DNA of 64,000 nucleotides. Origin: Labedaea rhizosphaerae. GTDB lineage: Bacteria; Actinomycetota; Actinomycetes; Mycobacteriales; Pseudonocardiaceae. Positions 7,995 through 16,137 of this stretch are shown piece by piece; position 1 is the stretch's first letter, and every line of letters begins with the position of its first letter. The stretch spans positions 992,001 through 1,056,000 of the forward strand of contig NZ_SNXZ01000001.1 of NCBI RefSeq assembly GCF_004362825.1, given 5' to 3'. The position numbers and the translations under genes were made by a program. Under the pieces are notes generated by a model, which saw only the letters and a program-made list of their open reading frames with translations, was not told where the DNA came from and did not search any database.

Positions 7995-9059
7995 ATGACC
8001 GCCCGCACCCGCGCTGACCTGGCTGCCCTGCCGAGCTACGTGCCCGGCCGCGCCATCGAGGGCGCCATCAAGCTGGCGTCCAACGAGGTGCCCGGCGGCC
8101 CGTTGCCGAGCGTCGCGAAAGCGATCGCGGACGCGACCGCGCTCATCAACCGCTACCCGGACTCGGGCGCGACCGAGCTGATCGCCATGCTCTCGGCGCG
8201 CCTTGGCGTTCCGGCCGAGCAGATCTCCGCGGGCTGCGGCTCGGTGACGTTGTTCCAGCAGCTCGTGCAGGCCATGTGCACCGAGGCCGACACGGTGGTC
8301 TACCCGTGGCGCTCGTTCGAGGCGTACCCGATCATCGTGCAGGTCGTCGGGGCGCAGCAGGTCCAGGTGCCGCTCCACGACGACCAGTCGCTCAACCTCG
8401 ACGCGCTGCTCGCCGCCATCACGCCGGAAACCCGCATGGTCGTCGTCTGCACGCCGAACAACCCGACCGGCACGGCGGTGCGCCGCGAGCCGCTGACCAG
8501 GTTCCTGGACGCGGTGCCGGACAACGTGCTCGTGGTGATCGACGAGGCGTACCGCGAGTTCGTCACCGACCCCGAGGTGCCCGACGGCGTCGAGCTGGCC
8601 AAGGAGTACTGGGCGAAGGGCCGGGACGTGGCGGTGCTGCGGACGTTCTCCAAGGCCTACGGGCTCGCCGGGCTGCGCGTGGGCTACCTGGTCGCGCCGC
8701 CCGAGGTCACCGACGCCGTGCGCAAGGTGTTCGTGCCGTTCGGCGTGAACGCGCTCGCGCAGGTCGCCGCGATCGCGTCGCTCGAGGCGGCGGACGAGCT
8801 CCTGGAGCGCTGCAAGGAGATCATCGCCGAGCGGTCGCGGGTGCACGCGGCCCTGACCGAGGCGGGCTACGACGTGCCGCCGACGCAGGCGAACTTCGTG
8901 TGGCTGCCGCTGGGTGACCGCGCGCTCGAGTTCGCCGAGCACTGCCTGACGCACAAGGTGATCGTGCGACCGTTCAAGGGTGACGGCGTGCGGGTGACGA
9001 TCGGCACGCCGGCCGAGAACGACACCTTCCTCACCGCCGCAACGACTTTCGTGCGGTGA
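7995..9059 (+). CDS. pat: aromatic amino acid / histidinol-phosphate aminotransferase (Pat/HisC2 family)
   Basis: The 354-residue PLP enzyme follows an AAGGAG site eight bases before the ATG. Fold-type I signatures are clear: LASNEVPGGPLPS near 27-39, CGSVTLFQQ near 81-89, TPNNPTGT at 153-160, VIDEAYREF at 181-189, and the PLP lysine K220 in RTFSKAYGLAGLR. The N-terminus (LPSYVPGR, then INRYPDSG) and the sequence throughout resemble the mycobacterial Pat/HisC2 aromatic aminotransferase more than the pathway HisC, and no other his gene is nearby. The likely reaction is transamination of phenylpyruvate or 4-hydroxyphenylpyruvate with glutamate. Substrate choice between aromatic acids and histidinol phosphate cannot be settled from sequence alone. 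Confidence 0.85.
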   Translation: MTARTRADLAALPSYVPGRAIEGAIKLASNEVPGGPLPSVAKAIADATALINRYPDSGATELIAMLSARLGVPAEQISAGCGSVTLFQQLVQAMCTEADTVVYPWRSFEAYPIIVQVVGAQQVQVPLHDDQSLNLDALLAAITPETRMVVVCTPNNPTGTAVRREPLTRFLDAVPDNVLVVIDEAYREFVTDPEVPDGVELAKEYWAKGRDVAVLRTFSKAYGLAGLRVGYLVAPPEVTDAVRKVFVPFGVNALAQVAAIASLEAADELLERCKEIIAERSRVHAALTEAGYDVPPTQANFVWLPLGDRALEFAEHCLTHKVIVRPFKGDGVRVTIGTPAENDTFLTAATTFVR

Positions 9060-9078
9060 CGGCTGTGCCGAGCAGGAT

Positions 9079-9834
9079 CTAGCGCACGAGCAGTTGCACG
9101 ATCGCGGCCACCCCGACCACGACGATCACGCCGCGCAGGACGGTCGGCGAGAGCTTCTTGCCGACCTTCGCGCCGATCTGCCCGCCGACCACGGAGCCGA
9201 CGGCGAGCAGCAGGACGGCGAGCCACGCGACGTCCGCGGCGAAGGCGTAGATGAGCCCGGAGACCAGATTGGCAAGCGCGGCAAGGACGTTCTTGGCTGC
9301 GTTGATCCGCTGTAGACCTTCGTCCATCAGGATTGCCATGAACGCCACCAGGATCACCCCCTGGGCGGCGCCGAAGTAGCCGCCGTAGACGCCAGTCGCG
9401 AACACGGCCAGCCACAGCAGGACGCCGCCGTGCGGGTGTCGCTCGGTCTCCCGCGCGGCCAGCTTCTTGGCCAGGAACGGCTGGACGATCACCAGGACCA
9501 GCGCGATCACGATCAGGACTGGCACGACCGCCTCGAACGCGTCCGCGGGCAGCGTCAGCAGCAGGATCGCGCCGACGATCGCGCCGAGGCAGGTCGCCGA
9601 GGACAAGCGGATCAGACGCGCGCGCTGGCCGTGGAGTTCGTCCCGGTAGCCGATCGCGCCGCTGACCGAGCCGAGCACCAGCCCGAGGCCGTTGGACACG
9701 TTGGCGACGACCGGCGAGTAGCCGACCGCGAGCAGCACGGGGAAGGTGACGAGCGTGCCGGAGCCCACCACGGTGTTGATGCCACCGGCGAAAACCCCGG
9801 CTGCCACGACGGCGAGGCCTTCGAGCGGCGTCAC
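9079..9834 (-). CDS. TauE/SafE-family sulfite/organosulfonate exporter-like permease
   Basis: The 251-residue product is almost entirely membrane-spanning. The conserved N-terminal signature GVFAGGINTVVGSGTLVTFPVLL is followed by a second related half, GVYGGYFGAAQGVILV and onward. This duplicated glycine-rich hairpin defines the TauE/SafE (DUF81) family, whose members move sulfite, sulfoacetate or other small anions. About seven to eight helices are visible. The GTG start at 9834 opens the first helix. It converges on pat with a 19-base gap. The substrate is unknown. Confidence 0.85.
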   Translation of the reverse strand: MTPLEGLAVVAAGVFAGGINTVVGSGTLVTFPVLLAVGYSPVVANVSNGLGLVLGSVSGAIGYRDELHGQRARLIRLSSATCLGAIVGAILLLTLPADAFEAVVPVLIVIALVLVIVQPFLAKKLAARETERHPHGGVLLWLAVFATGVYGGYFGAAQGVILVAFMAILMDEGLQRINAAKNVLAALANLVSGLIYAFAADVAWLAVLLLAVGSVVGGQIGAKVGKKLSPTVLRGVIVVVGVAAIVQLLVR

Positions 9835-9879
9835 CGGATTCGTCCCATCATCCCCGATCTAGCCCGCACGTCGCGGAGC

Positions 9880-10254
9880 CTAGTCGCGCGGGGCGAACAC
9901 GCAGAACTCGTTGCCTTCCGGATCGGCCAGCACATCCCAGTCGATCTCGTCGTCCTTGGCCCTGACCAGCGACGCTCCTCGGTCGAGGAACTCCTGGGTG
10001 TGACCGAAAACATCGAGGTGCATCCGGTTCTTCACGGTCTTCGCCTCGGGCACCGGAACGATCCAGAACAGCGGGCCGACGCCCTCGGGGTCCACGATCG
10101 GCACGGGCCACTCGTGCGGCCGCACCCAGTCCGGGTCGTCCGACGACGGGAGCAGTTCGTCCTTGCGGCGGTAGTTGATGGCGGCGCACCACCAGTCGGC
10201 GAGCGCGTGGTGGTCCGCGGCGTCGAGGACCAGGTCTTTGAAACGTCCAGGCAT
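9880..10254 (-). CDS. VOC-family (glyoxalase-like) protein
   Basis: The 124-residue product has the two beta-alpha-beta-beta-beta modules of the vicinal oxygen chelate fold: FKDLVLDAADHHALADWWCAA at the start, then KNRMHLDVFG and WDVLADPEGNEFCVF at the end. The final segment is the typical closing strand pair of the glyoxalase-like subgroup. The ATG at 10254 matches the domain start; the upstream frame (RRIRR-like) is not conserved in type. The substrate is unknown; members include dioxygenases, resistance proteins and non-enzymatic binders. Confidence 0.8.
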   Translation of the reverse strand: MPGRFKDLVLDAADHHALADWWCAAINYRRKDELLPSSDDPDWVRPHEWPVPIVDPEGVGPLFWIVPVPEAKTVKNRMHLDVFGHTQEFLDRGASLVRAKDDEIDWDVLADPEGNEFCVFAPRD

Positions 10255-10299
10255 GCGCCGGATCTTGCCAGCGGGAGCCGGTGGTGCCACCCGAATTTG

Positions 10300-10983
10300 T
10301 CAGCCGGGGTAGACGTCCAGCAGCTGGCGTTCGGCGTCGTCGAGGTACTGGGTGAGCAGCCGTTCGGCCGCGGGCGCGTCCCGCTTGACCAGCAAGGTCT
10401 CGGCGATCTCGCGGTTGCGCGGCAGGTACGGGAGGTAGAACTCGCGCGCATCGCTCATCGCGTGGAAGACCAGGCGCAGCTCGGCTAGCACCTGGCTCAT
10501 CATCGTGTTGATCCGCTCGCTGCCCAGCAGTGCGCTGATCGCGCGGTGGAAGCGCATGTTCGCGGTGCCGACGCCGGCGAAGTCCAGTTCGGACTTGGCT
10601 TCCTCGCCGGCCTCGACCGCCTCGAAGACCCGGTTGGCGCCCGCGGTGTCGAACCCGGCCCGCATCGCCTGCAGCTCGATGAGCCTGCGCACGTGGAAGA
10701 CGTCTCCCACGTCTTCGCGGGTAGGCATGCGGACGAAGAAGCCGCGGTTGAGCTGCTGGGTGAGCAGGCGTTCATGCACCAGCATCCGGCACGCCTCGCG
10801 CTGGGTGTTGCGGGCGACGCCCAGGTACTCCTTGCCGATGTCGTCCGGGACCTTCTCGCCCGGCTGCAGGTGCCCTTCGATGATCAGGTTCCGGAGCCGG
10901 TCGGCAGCCGGCTCGACGACGCTGTCGCGTTCCAGCGGACCGTGCAGCTTGCGCAGCTCGGCGAACCGATCAGAGGTGATCAC
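10300..10983 (-). CDS. GntR-family regulator with FCD ligand domain
   Basis: The 227-residue product has a winged helix at about residues 20-90 (ADRLRNLIIEGHLQPGEKVPDDIGKEYLGVARNTQREA core) and an all-helical FCD effector domain after residue 95, with a FHRAISALLGSERI helix supplying a likely metal/ligand histidine. FadR-subfamily proteins usually repress catabolic or transport genes and respond to organic acids. The GTG at 10983 is the only clear start, with a close AGCGAGG site. The gene is divergent from the MFS transporter at 11083, and an inverted repeat between them is the probable operator. Confidence 0.88.
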   Translation of the reverse strand: MITSDRFAELRKLHGPLERDSVVEPAADRLRNLIIEGHLQPGEKVPDDIGKEYLGVARNTQREACRMLVHERLLTQQLNRGFFVRMPTREDVGDVFHVRRLIELQAMRAGFDTAGANRVFEAVEAGEEAKSELDFAGVGTANMRFHRAISALLGSERINTMMSQVLAELRLVFHAMSDAREFYLPYLPRNREIAETLLVKRDAPAAERLLTQYLDDAERQLLDVYPG

Positions 10984-11009
10984 ATCCTCGCTTCTATCAA
11001 TCCCACGAG

Positions 11010-11036
11010 AGGATTGTCAAATCGTCCCACAATCCT
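11010..11036. promoter_or_regulatory. inverted repeat between gntR-type regulator and MFS gene (probable operator)
   Basis: Arms AGGATTGT (11010-11017) and ACAATCCT (11029-11036) are perfect 8-base complements separated by 11 bases. They lie in the 99-base divergent gap between the GntR regulator and the transporter. An operator for the adjacent regulator is inferred from position and symmetry; it is not a proven motif. Confidence 0.5.
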
Positions 11037-11082
11037 ATACCTTGAGTCGACACACTGAGTTACGAGACGTGCGAGGTGAGTC

Positions 11083-12330
11083 ATGGCAACCGTCCACCAG
11101 CTGCCCGCCACCGACAAGGGGCTGGGCTGGTACCGCCAGCTGCCGAAACCGGGGAAGCGTGCCTTCGTAGGCGCATTCCTGGGGTGGGGCCTGGACTCGT
11201 ACGACTACTGGGTGCTGCCCCTGAGCGTGACCGCGATCGCGGCGACGTTCGGGCTGACCAACGGACAAAGCGGCTTGCTGGCCACGACCACGCTGGTGTG
11301 CTCGGCGGTCGGCGGCGTCCTCGCGGGCGCGCTCGCCGACCGGATCGGCCGGGTGCGCACGCTGATCGTGACGGTGCTGGTCTACGCCATCTGCACGGCG
11401 TTGTGCGGCCTCGCGCCGAACTACGAGACGTTGCTCGTGCTGCGTGGCCTGCAGGGCGTCGGCTTCGGCGGCGAGTGGGCGACCGGTGCGGTCCTGGTCG
11501 CGGAGTACATCGGCGCTCGCCACCGAGGTCGCGCGGTGGCCGTGGTGCAGAGCGCGTGGGCGGTCGGCTGGGCGCTCGCGGTGGGCGTCTACGTCCTGGT
11601 GTTCAGCATCGCCGACGACCGGTGGGCGTGGCGGATCCTGTTCCTGACCGGCGTGCTGCCCGCGTTGGCCGTGTTCGTGCTGCGGCGCGGCGCGTCCGAC
11701 GCACCGGTCTACCAGGAGAAGCGCGAACGCGGCAACCTCATCGACATCGTGCGCCCGGACCTGGTGCGCACCACGGTGTTCGCCTCGATCCTGTCGACCG
11801 GTCTGCAAGGTGGCTACTACACGATCGCGACCTGGCTGCCCGCGTTCCTGAGCAAGGAGAAGCACCTCCCGGCCACCGGCGTCGGCGGCTTCCTCGCGTT
11901 CACCATCGCCGGCGCGTTCACCGGCTACCTGGTCGGCGGGCACCTCGCGGATCGGCTGGGCCGCAAGCCGACGTTCCAGCTGTTCGCCGTGCTGAGCGCG
12001 GTGGCGATCGTGCTGTACACGTCGCTTCCGGCCGGTGCCAACGGATACGTGATGTACCTGGGCTTCCCACTGGGCTTCTGCTCGTCGGCGATCTTCAGCG
12101 GGATGGGCGCGTACCTGGCCGAGCTGTTCCCGGTGCGCGTGCGGGCGACCGGGCAGGGCTTCACGTACAACTTCGGCCGCGGCGTGGGCGCCTTCTTCCC
12201 CACCGTGATCGGCGTGCTGTCGACGTCGTTCGGCCTGGGCGGCGCGATGTCGTTCGGGGCGGTGGCCTACGTGCTCGCGTTCGTGGCGTTGTTCTGGCTG
12301 CCGGAGACCCGCGGCCGGGAGCTCACGTGA
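11083..12330 (+). CDS. MFS transporter (metabolite:H+ symporter type)
   Basis: The 415-residue product has twelve predicted membrane helices. The first contains GWGLDSYDYWVLPL, the aspartate-bearing motif of aromatic-acid and sialate-type symporters. The loop between helices 2 and 3 carries GALADRIGRVRTL and its second-half copy HLADRLGRKPTF. The protein ends LPETRGREL, the classic MFS C-terminus. A GAGGTGA site sits just before the ATG. Regulation by the divergent GntR protein is likely. An organic acid substrate is inferred, but its identity is not visible. Confidence 0.88.
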   Translation: MATVHQLPATDKGLGWYRQLPKPGKRAFVGAFLGWGLDSYDYWVLPLSVTAIAATFGLTNGQSGLLATTTLVCSAVGGVLAGALADRIGRVRTLIVTVLVYAICTALCGLAPNYETLLVLRGLQGVGFGGEWATGAVLVAEYIGARHRGRAVAVVQSAWAVGWALAVGVYVLVFSIADDRWAWRILFLTGVLPALAVFVLRRGASDAPVYQEKRERGNLIDIVRPDLVRTTVFASILSTGLQGGYYTIATWLPAFLSKEKHLPATGVGGFLAFTIAGAFTGYLVGGHLADRLGRKPTFQLFAVLSAVAIVLYTSLPAGANGYVMYLGFPLGFCSSAIFSGMGAYLAELFPVRVRATGQGFTYNFGRGVGAFFPTVIGVLSTSFGLGGAMSFGAVAYVLAFVALFWLPETRGRELT

Positions 12331-12485
12331 TCACGTCGGCTGCGGTCGGGGTGCTGCTCGCCTCGCTCGCCAGCGTGTGGCTGCTGAGCAGAACCAAACT
12401 GATCGGCCCGATGGCCGTGGCCGGCTTCGTCCTCGGCGCCCTCGCCACGATGTCCATGGTGGTGCTGGTGCAAGGACCCACATGA
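12327..12485 (+). CDS. small two-helix membrane protein coupled to the MFS gene
   Basis: A 52-codon frame opens with GTG at 12327, overlapping the transporter stop as GTGA, and ends at TGA 12483-12485. The product has two hydrophobic helices, SAAVGVLLASLASVWLL and MAVAGFVLGALATMSMVVLV, joined by a short SRTKLIGP basic loop. Overlap, membrane character and the immediately following strong terminator argue that it is a real gene co-translated with the transporter, perhaps an accessory subunit. No family is recognised. Confidence 0.6.
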   Translation: MITSAAVGVLLASLASVWLLSRTKLIGPMAVAGFVLGALATMSMVVLVQGPT

Positions 12486-12487
12486 GT

Positions 12488-12526
12488 CCGGTGTGGACGG
12501 TCCACCTCCCGGACCGTCCACACCGG
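12488..12526. terminator. strong bidirectional hairpin between converging genes
   Basis: Arms of 16 bases (12488-12503 and 12511-12526, starting CCGGTGTGGACGG) are perfectly complementary around a 7-base loop. The hairpin lies three bases after the small membrane protein stop and ten before the LAXTG gene stop. There is no T-run, as is common in actinomycetes. Confidence 0.8.
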
Positions 12527-12535
12527 CGCCTCAGC

Positions 12536-14149
12536 CTAGGCGGTGCGCCACCGCCGGGTGGCCAGCACCAGGGCCGCGCCCGCGGCCAGCAGGAGCACGC
12601 CGCCGAAGAGCGGCGGGAAGACGTCGACCCCGGTGTAGGCGAGGCCGTGCGCGCCCGCCGAGCCCTGCGGCGTCGGGGTCGTGCCACCGCCGGTACCCGG
12701 GGCTGGTGCCGTGGTCGTCTGCGGATCCGGGTGGTTCGGGCCGGGCTTGATCCGCAACGGCTGCGGGTAGATGCGTGGCGGGTTCTTGATCTCCAACGTC
12801 AGGGCGCCGCTGACCGGCTGCCACCGACCGACGACCTCGACTTCGTGCCGGCCCGACGGGAGGTCGGCGAAGTTGACGAAGCCGCGCTTGTCGGACGTGG
12901 CGCGACCGATGATCTTGTGGGAGAACTGGTCGCGCAGCACCACCTTGACGCCACTCACTCCCTCGGTCTCCTGGTCCCAGGTGCCATCGCCGTTGCGGTC
13001 GTACAGCAGCTGACCTCGGCCGGAGCCGCGCTGACCGGGCACACGTGCCTGGTCGTGGGCGGTCGCGCGGCCGTCCACGTCCGCGTCCGGGCCGAAGTCG
13101 CAGCTGACCGAGACATAGCCGTCTTCGCGCGCACCGGCCGGGACCGTGTCGTACACGTCGAAGGTCCGCGTCTGGCCCGCCGCGAGCGTGACGCCGGCAC
13201 CGTCGACGGCCAGCGGGCCGTGGCCCGGCTTTGACGGGTTGAGTTCGTTCTGGAAGCCGCCCCGGTCGCACACGGCCTTGACGCCGGTGAGCTCGGCGTT
13301 GCCGCTGTTGGTCAGCTTGACCGTCGCGTGCGCGACCTCGCCGACCTTGTAAGTGGACTTGGTCAGCTTCATGGTTGCGTGCAAGCGATCCGACAGCGGC
13401 CGCTTGAACGCGACGAACTGGTTCTCGCGGCCGGCCTCGTCGAGGTAGAACGAGTCCTCGCGCACGATCGGAACGTACCCGCCGTCCATCCGGTACGAGG
13501 CCGTGTAGTTGCCGATGGGGACCGTGAAGCTGAAGTGCCCCTGGGCATCCGTGACTTGTGATTCCTCGGTGTACGGCGGGCCGCCGACGATGTGGACGGT
13601 CACGCCCGGCAACGCCTGCTCGCCCGGGTCCATCGTGGCGTTGGCGTTGGCGTCGAAGTAGGCGGTGCCGGAGTAGACGCCGGTGAGGGCCGAGATGGGT
13701 GCGGTCAGCGTGACTCGCTTGTGCGGGCCGTCGGAGGAGAAGTTGTTGAACGCGTCCAGCGTCTCGGTGAAGGACGTGGTGTCACTGTGCGGGAAGGTGA
13801 CGTCGGCCGTGACGTCGAGAACCTTGCGCTCCCCCGCCGCGAGCACGACCCCGATGCTGGTGCCGTCGATCAACCCGTCCCACTGGGCGGTGTCGAAGCT
13901 GAGGTCCCCGTCCACGTCGACCGCCATCGACACCGGTTCGGTGCCGGTGTTGGCCACCTCGACGTGCACCTTGATGGGCTCGCCGAAGTGGTACGCGGCC
14001 TTGTCGAGCGTGGCACTGAACGAGAAGCCGGACCCGGCAGGCGGGATGGTCGGCACCGTCGGGAAGGTCGGGTCGTCGGCGTACGCCGGAGCGCTGCCGA
14101 GAAGCAGCGCCAAGGCGGAGATGGACGCGACTATGCGCGCACGAGTCAC
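12536..14149 (-). CDS. secreted LAXTG-anchored surface protein with SdrD-B-like domains
   Basis: The 537-residue product starts at GTG 14149, five bases after a GGGGGA site. A signal peptide (IVASISALALLLGSAPAYA) is followed by a CARDB-like beta domain, then an SdrD-B/Cna-B-type domain with FDANANATMDPGEQALPGV, a second CARDB-like domain, and a second B domain with YDRNGDGTWDQETEGVSGV. The C-terminus has LAYTG near residue 502, a hydrophobic helix and RRWRTA, which is the LAXTG signal used by class E sortases. It should therefore be covalently attached to peptidoglycan. No sortase gene is in the window. The ligand is unknown. Confidence 0.85.
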   Translation of the reverse strand: MTRARIVASISALALLLGSAPAYADDPTFPTVPTIPPAGSGFSFSATLDKAAYHFGEPIKVHVEVANTGTEPVSMAVDVDGDLSFDTAQWDGLIDGTSIGVVLAAGERKVLDVTADVTFPHSDTTSFTETLDAFNNFSSDGPHKRVTLTAPISALTGVYSGTAYFDANANATMDPGEQALPGVTVHIVGGPPYTEESQVTDAQGHFSFTVPIGNYTASYRMDGGYVPIVREDSFYLDEAGRENQFVAFKRPLSDRLHATMKLTKSTYKVGEVAHATVKLTNSGNAELTGVKAVCDRGGFQNELNPSKPGHGPLAVDGAGVTLAAGQTRTFDVYDTVPAGAREDGYVSVSCDFGPDADVDGRATAHDQARVPGQRGSGRGQLLYDRNGDGTWDQETEGVSGVKVVLRDQFSHKIIGRATSDKRGFVNFADLPSGRHEVEVVGRWQPVSGALTLEIKNPPRIYPQPLRIKPGPNHPDPQTTTAPAPGTGGGTTPTPQGSAGAHGLAYTGVDVFPPLFGGVLLLAAGAALVLATRRWRTA

Positions 14150-14272
14150 TGGGTTCCCCCTGGTAGGAAAGGACTCAGGCGCCCCCGACGCGTCCCCCGC
14201 AACCGGCCTGATGATCGAGCGGACTCTACCGAAGCGGCTTTTCGGTGCGCAGGGTCCATCCGGGTCAATGCG

Positions 14273-14284
14273 TACGCTGGGCTC
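14273..14284 (+). promoter_or_regulatory. -10 box placed for a leaderless transcript of the DUF2277 gene
   Basis: TACGCT (14273-14278) is followed by six bases and then the ATG at 14285. A TANNNT box seven bases before the start codon is the usual actinobacterial leaderless arrangement. No Shine-Dalgarno site is seen. Confidence 0.5.
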
Positions 14285-14566
14285 ATGTGCCGCAACATCA
14301 CCACCCTGCGCGGTCTGCAGCCGGCCGCGACCACCGAGGAAATCGAAGCCGCCGCGCGCCAGTACGTGCGCAAGGTCAGTGGCGTGCAGTCGGTGTCCGC
14401 CGCAACCCGCGACGCGTTCGAACTGGCGGTGGCCGAAGTGACCGCCGCGACGACGAAGCTGCTGGAGCAGTTGCCGGAACGCAAGCAGCCCCCGACGACG
14501 GTGCCGCCGCTGCGACGTCCTGAGGTTCAGGCCCGGATCGCGGCTAAGCAAACCGCCAGCCGGTAG
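14285..14566 (+). CDS. DUF2277 family protein
   Basis: The 93-residue product begins MCRNITTLRGLQPAAT, continues with TEEIEAAARQYVRKVSGV and ends in a basic tail. This N-terminus is the hallmark of DUF2277, a small conserved actinobacterial family without assigned function. The Cys-Arg pair at residues 2-3 is invariant in type. It is transcribed away from the LAXTG gene and converges with the kelch gene. Confidence 0.85.
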   Translation: MCRNITTLRGLQPAATTEEIEAAARQYVRKVSGVQSVSAATRDAFELAVAEVTAATTKLLEQLPERKQPPTTVPPLRRPEVQARIAAKQTASR

Positions 14567-14625
14567 ACCTCCTACACCTAGGTCCAACTTGAGGTCCACG
14601 CGCGTCGTCCCGGTCTATCGGGCCG

Positions 14626-15585
14626 TTACTCGAACTCCGCGCCGCTGTGCTCGAGGTCCAGGGCATCGACGTCCGAGACAAACGCGCGGGAGCCGTCGGC
14701 ATGCGGAGTGGTAACACCGCCGACGATGACGACCGTGCCTTCCTGCTCGACGGTGCCGTCGACTGAGCCCCGGGGTTTGGGGAGCAGCACGTCGAGCAGG
14801 CTCCACCGGTCCATGGCCGGATCGTAGATCTCCGTGGTCCTGCGGCTGCCGATGGGAACACCGTCCTTCGCCTCGGTACCGGCAACAGCGACGATCACCG
14901 GGCGATGCCCGATCTTCGTTGCCACGACGCAGGCCAGAATGCGCGACTCTTGCATGTCGTGGACCGCGGACCACTGGTCGCGCGCCGGGTCGTAACGTTC
15001 CACCGACGACATGGACTGCTCGTCCGCGGAGAACCCACCGAGCGCATACAGGTGGTCCTCCAGTGCCACGAGCCGAAACTTCTCGCGTGGCGTCGGCATC
15101 GGGCTGAGTGCGGTCCAGCCGTTTCCCGCCGGGTCGTGCACGAGGACCGAATCCGTTGTCGTGCCGCTGTCGGGACCCGAGGGGATGAAGCCTCCGACCA
15201 GGTAGAGCAGCCCGCCGAGCCCGGCCGCGCTCGCGCTGTTCCGTCGTTCGGGGAGCCGCGGCCCGTTCGTCCAATGCCCGGATACCGGGTCGTACACCTC
15301 AACCGAGTCCAGAGATTTGTCGTTACTTCGTATACCGCCGATCGCGTATATGAGACCGGCGACCACGGCCGTCGCATGATTGGCGCGTGCCTGCGGGATC
15401 TTCTTGACTTCGTGCCAATCGAGATCGCCCGTGGCGTGCCGGGCCTCGGTATCAGGCCACACTCTCTCGTCGGTGAACCCGCCGACCGCGAAGATGTCCG
15501 ACCCGACCCTGGCGACGCCCAGCGCGGCGCGGGCGCGCAGCAACGGTGGTCGCGATACCCATTTGCTTGGTGTCTGGTTGCCCAT
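14626..15585 (-). CDS. kelch-repeat beta-propeller protein
   Basis: The 319-residue product has about six kelch units, each with a strand ending in a Gly-Gly pair and a later Tyr/Trp pair. Examples are IFAVGGFTDERVW, IYAIGGIRSNDKSLDSVEVYDPVSGHW, LYLVGGF, LYALGGF and VVIVGGV. A six-bladed propeller is likely. The ATG at 15585 has AGGAG five bases upstream, so the longer frame to 15672 is rejected. No signal peptide follows this start, so it is probably cytosolic. Function unknown; such propellers bind proteins or, rarely, isomerise sugars. Confidence 0.8.
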   Translation of the reverse strand: MGNQTPSKWVSRPPLLRARAALGVARVGSDIFAVGGFTDERVWPDTEARHATGDLDWHEVKKIPQARANHATAVVAGLIYAIGGIRSNDKSLDSVEVYDPVSGHWTNGPRLPERRNSASAAGLGGLLYLVGGFIPSGPDSGTTTDSVLVHDPAGNGWTALSPMPTPREKFRLVALEDHLYALGGFSADEQSMSSVERYDPARDQWSAVHDMQESRILACVVATKIGHRPVIVAVAGTEAKDGVPIGSRRTTEIYDPAMDRWSLLDVLLPKPRGSVDGTVEQEGTVVIVGGVTTPHADGSRAFVSDVDALDLEHSGAEFE

Positions 15586-15795
15586 CAGAACTCCTAAGTT
15601 CCCCACCTTCGACATCGGCACGTCCAGCCTGGCCGTGACATGCCTGAGCCATCCATTTGAAGAAGGGGCCAATGGGCCCGCTGGTCCCTACGAGTTCGCG
15701 TCTGGGACAAACGGTCGACTCGCAGGTGATCTCGACCTGTGGTCACCTGGAATGGACACGAAACGTCGGACGATTCAACGGTCATAAACTTTTGG

Positions 15796-15821
15796 ATGGC
15801 GGCCCACCGCCATTTATTTTT
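15796..15821 (+). terminator. orphan intrinsic terminator with T-run
   Basis: ATGGCGG (15796-15802), loop CCCA, CCGCCAT (15807-15813), then TTATTTTT. A short hairpin followed by a T-rich run on the plus strand is a textbook intrinsic terminator, unusual in this GC-rich setting. No plus-strand gene lies just upstream, so its transcript may be a non-coding RNA. Confidence 0.5.
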
Positions 15822-15985
15822 CGACCCAAGTGGAAGACCACGATCTTGAGGCAGTGCCTAGTTCGCGTTCCGTATGCCAGCACTGCAGGGCCAGCGGTCG
15901 AGATGCACGATGAGCGAGCGGGCCGAGCGCGCGAATGTCTACCTACGTCAACGGCATGAGACTGCGAATGAGACTGTGACGCGCG

Positions 15986-16018
15986 AAGGGTGCCGCACCG
16001 ATCCGGTGCGGCGCCCTT
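15986..16018 (-). terminator. hairpin downstream of tRNA-Ser
   Basis: AAGGGTGCCGCACCG (15986-16000) pairs with CGGTGCGGCGCCCTT (16004-16018) with one G-T wobble around a very tight loop. It lies just past the 3' end of the tRNA on the minus strand and would end its transcript. Confidence 0.6.
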
Positions 16019-16039
16019 GTTCGTGCAGGTCAAGCCGAG

Positions 16040-16124
16040 CGGAGGCGGAGGGATTTGAACCCCCGGACCCTTGCGGGTCTTCCGCTTTCAAGGCGGATGC
16101 ATTCGGCCGCTCTGCCACGCCTCC
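16040..16124 (-). tRNA. tRNA-Ser (anticodon UGA)
   Basis: The minus strand folds as a class II tRNA. The acceptor GGAGGCG pairs with the 3' CGCCTCC. The anticodon loop CTTGAAA has UGA (plus 16088-16090). A long variable arm (GACCCGCAAGGGTC) is typical of tRNA-Ser. The T-arm is GGGGGTTCAAATCCCTC. CCA is not encoded. Confidence 0.95.
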
Positions 16125-16137
16125 TCGACGCCACAGA

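Larger units (their letters stand above)
15586..16039. other. intergenic region without a supported gene
   Basis: About 450 bases separate the kelch gene start from tRNA-Ser. Base composition is visibly less GC-rich than the surroundings. Frames here are short, lack ribosome sites and show no family resemblance. Two hairpins are present, listed separately. A small RNA ending at the T-rich hairpin near 15821 is possible. Confidence 0.6.

Noticed and set aside
14626-15672. longer kelch gene starting at 15672
   Set aside because: AGGAG stands five bases before the ATG at 15585, and the extra residues do not resemble a signal peptide or a kelch unit.
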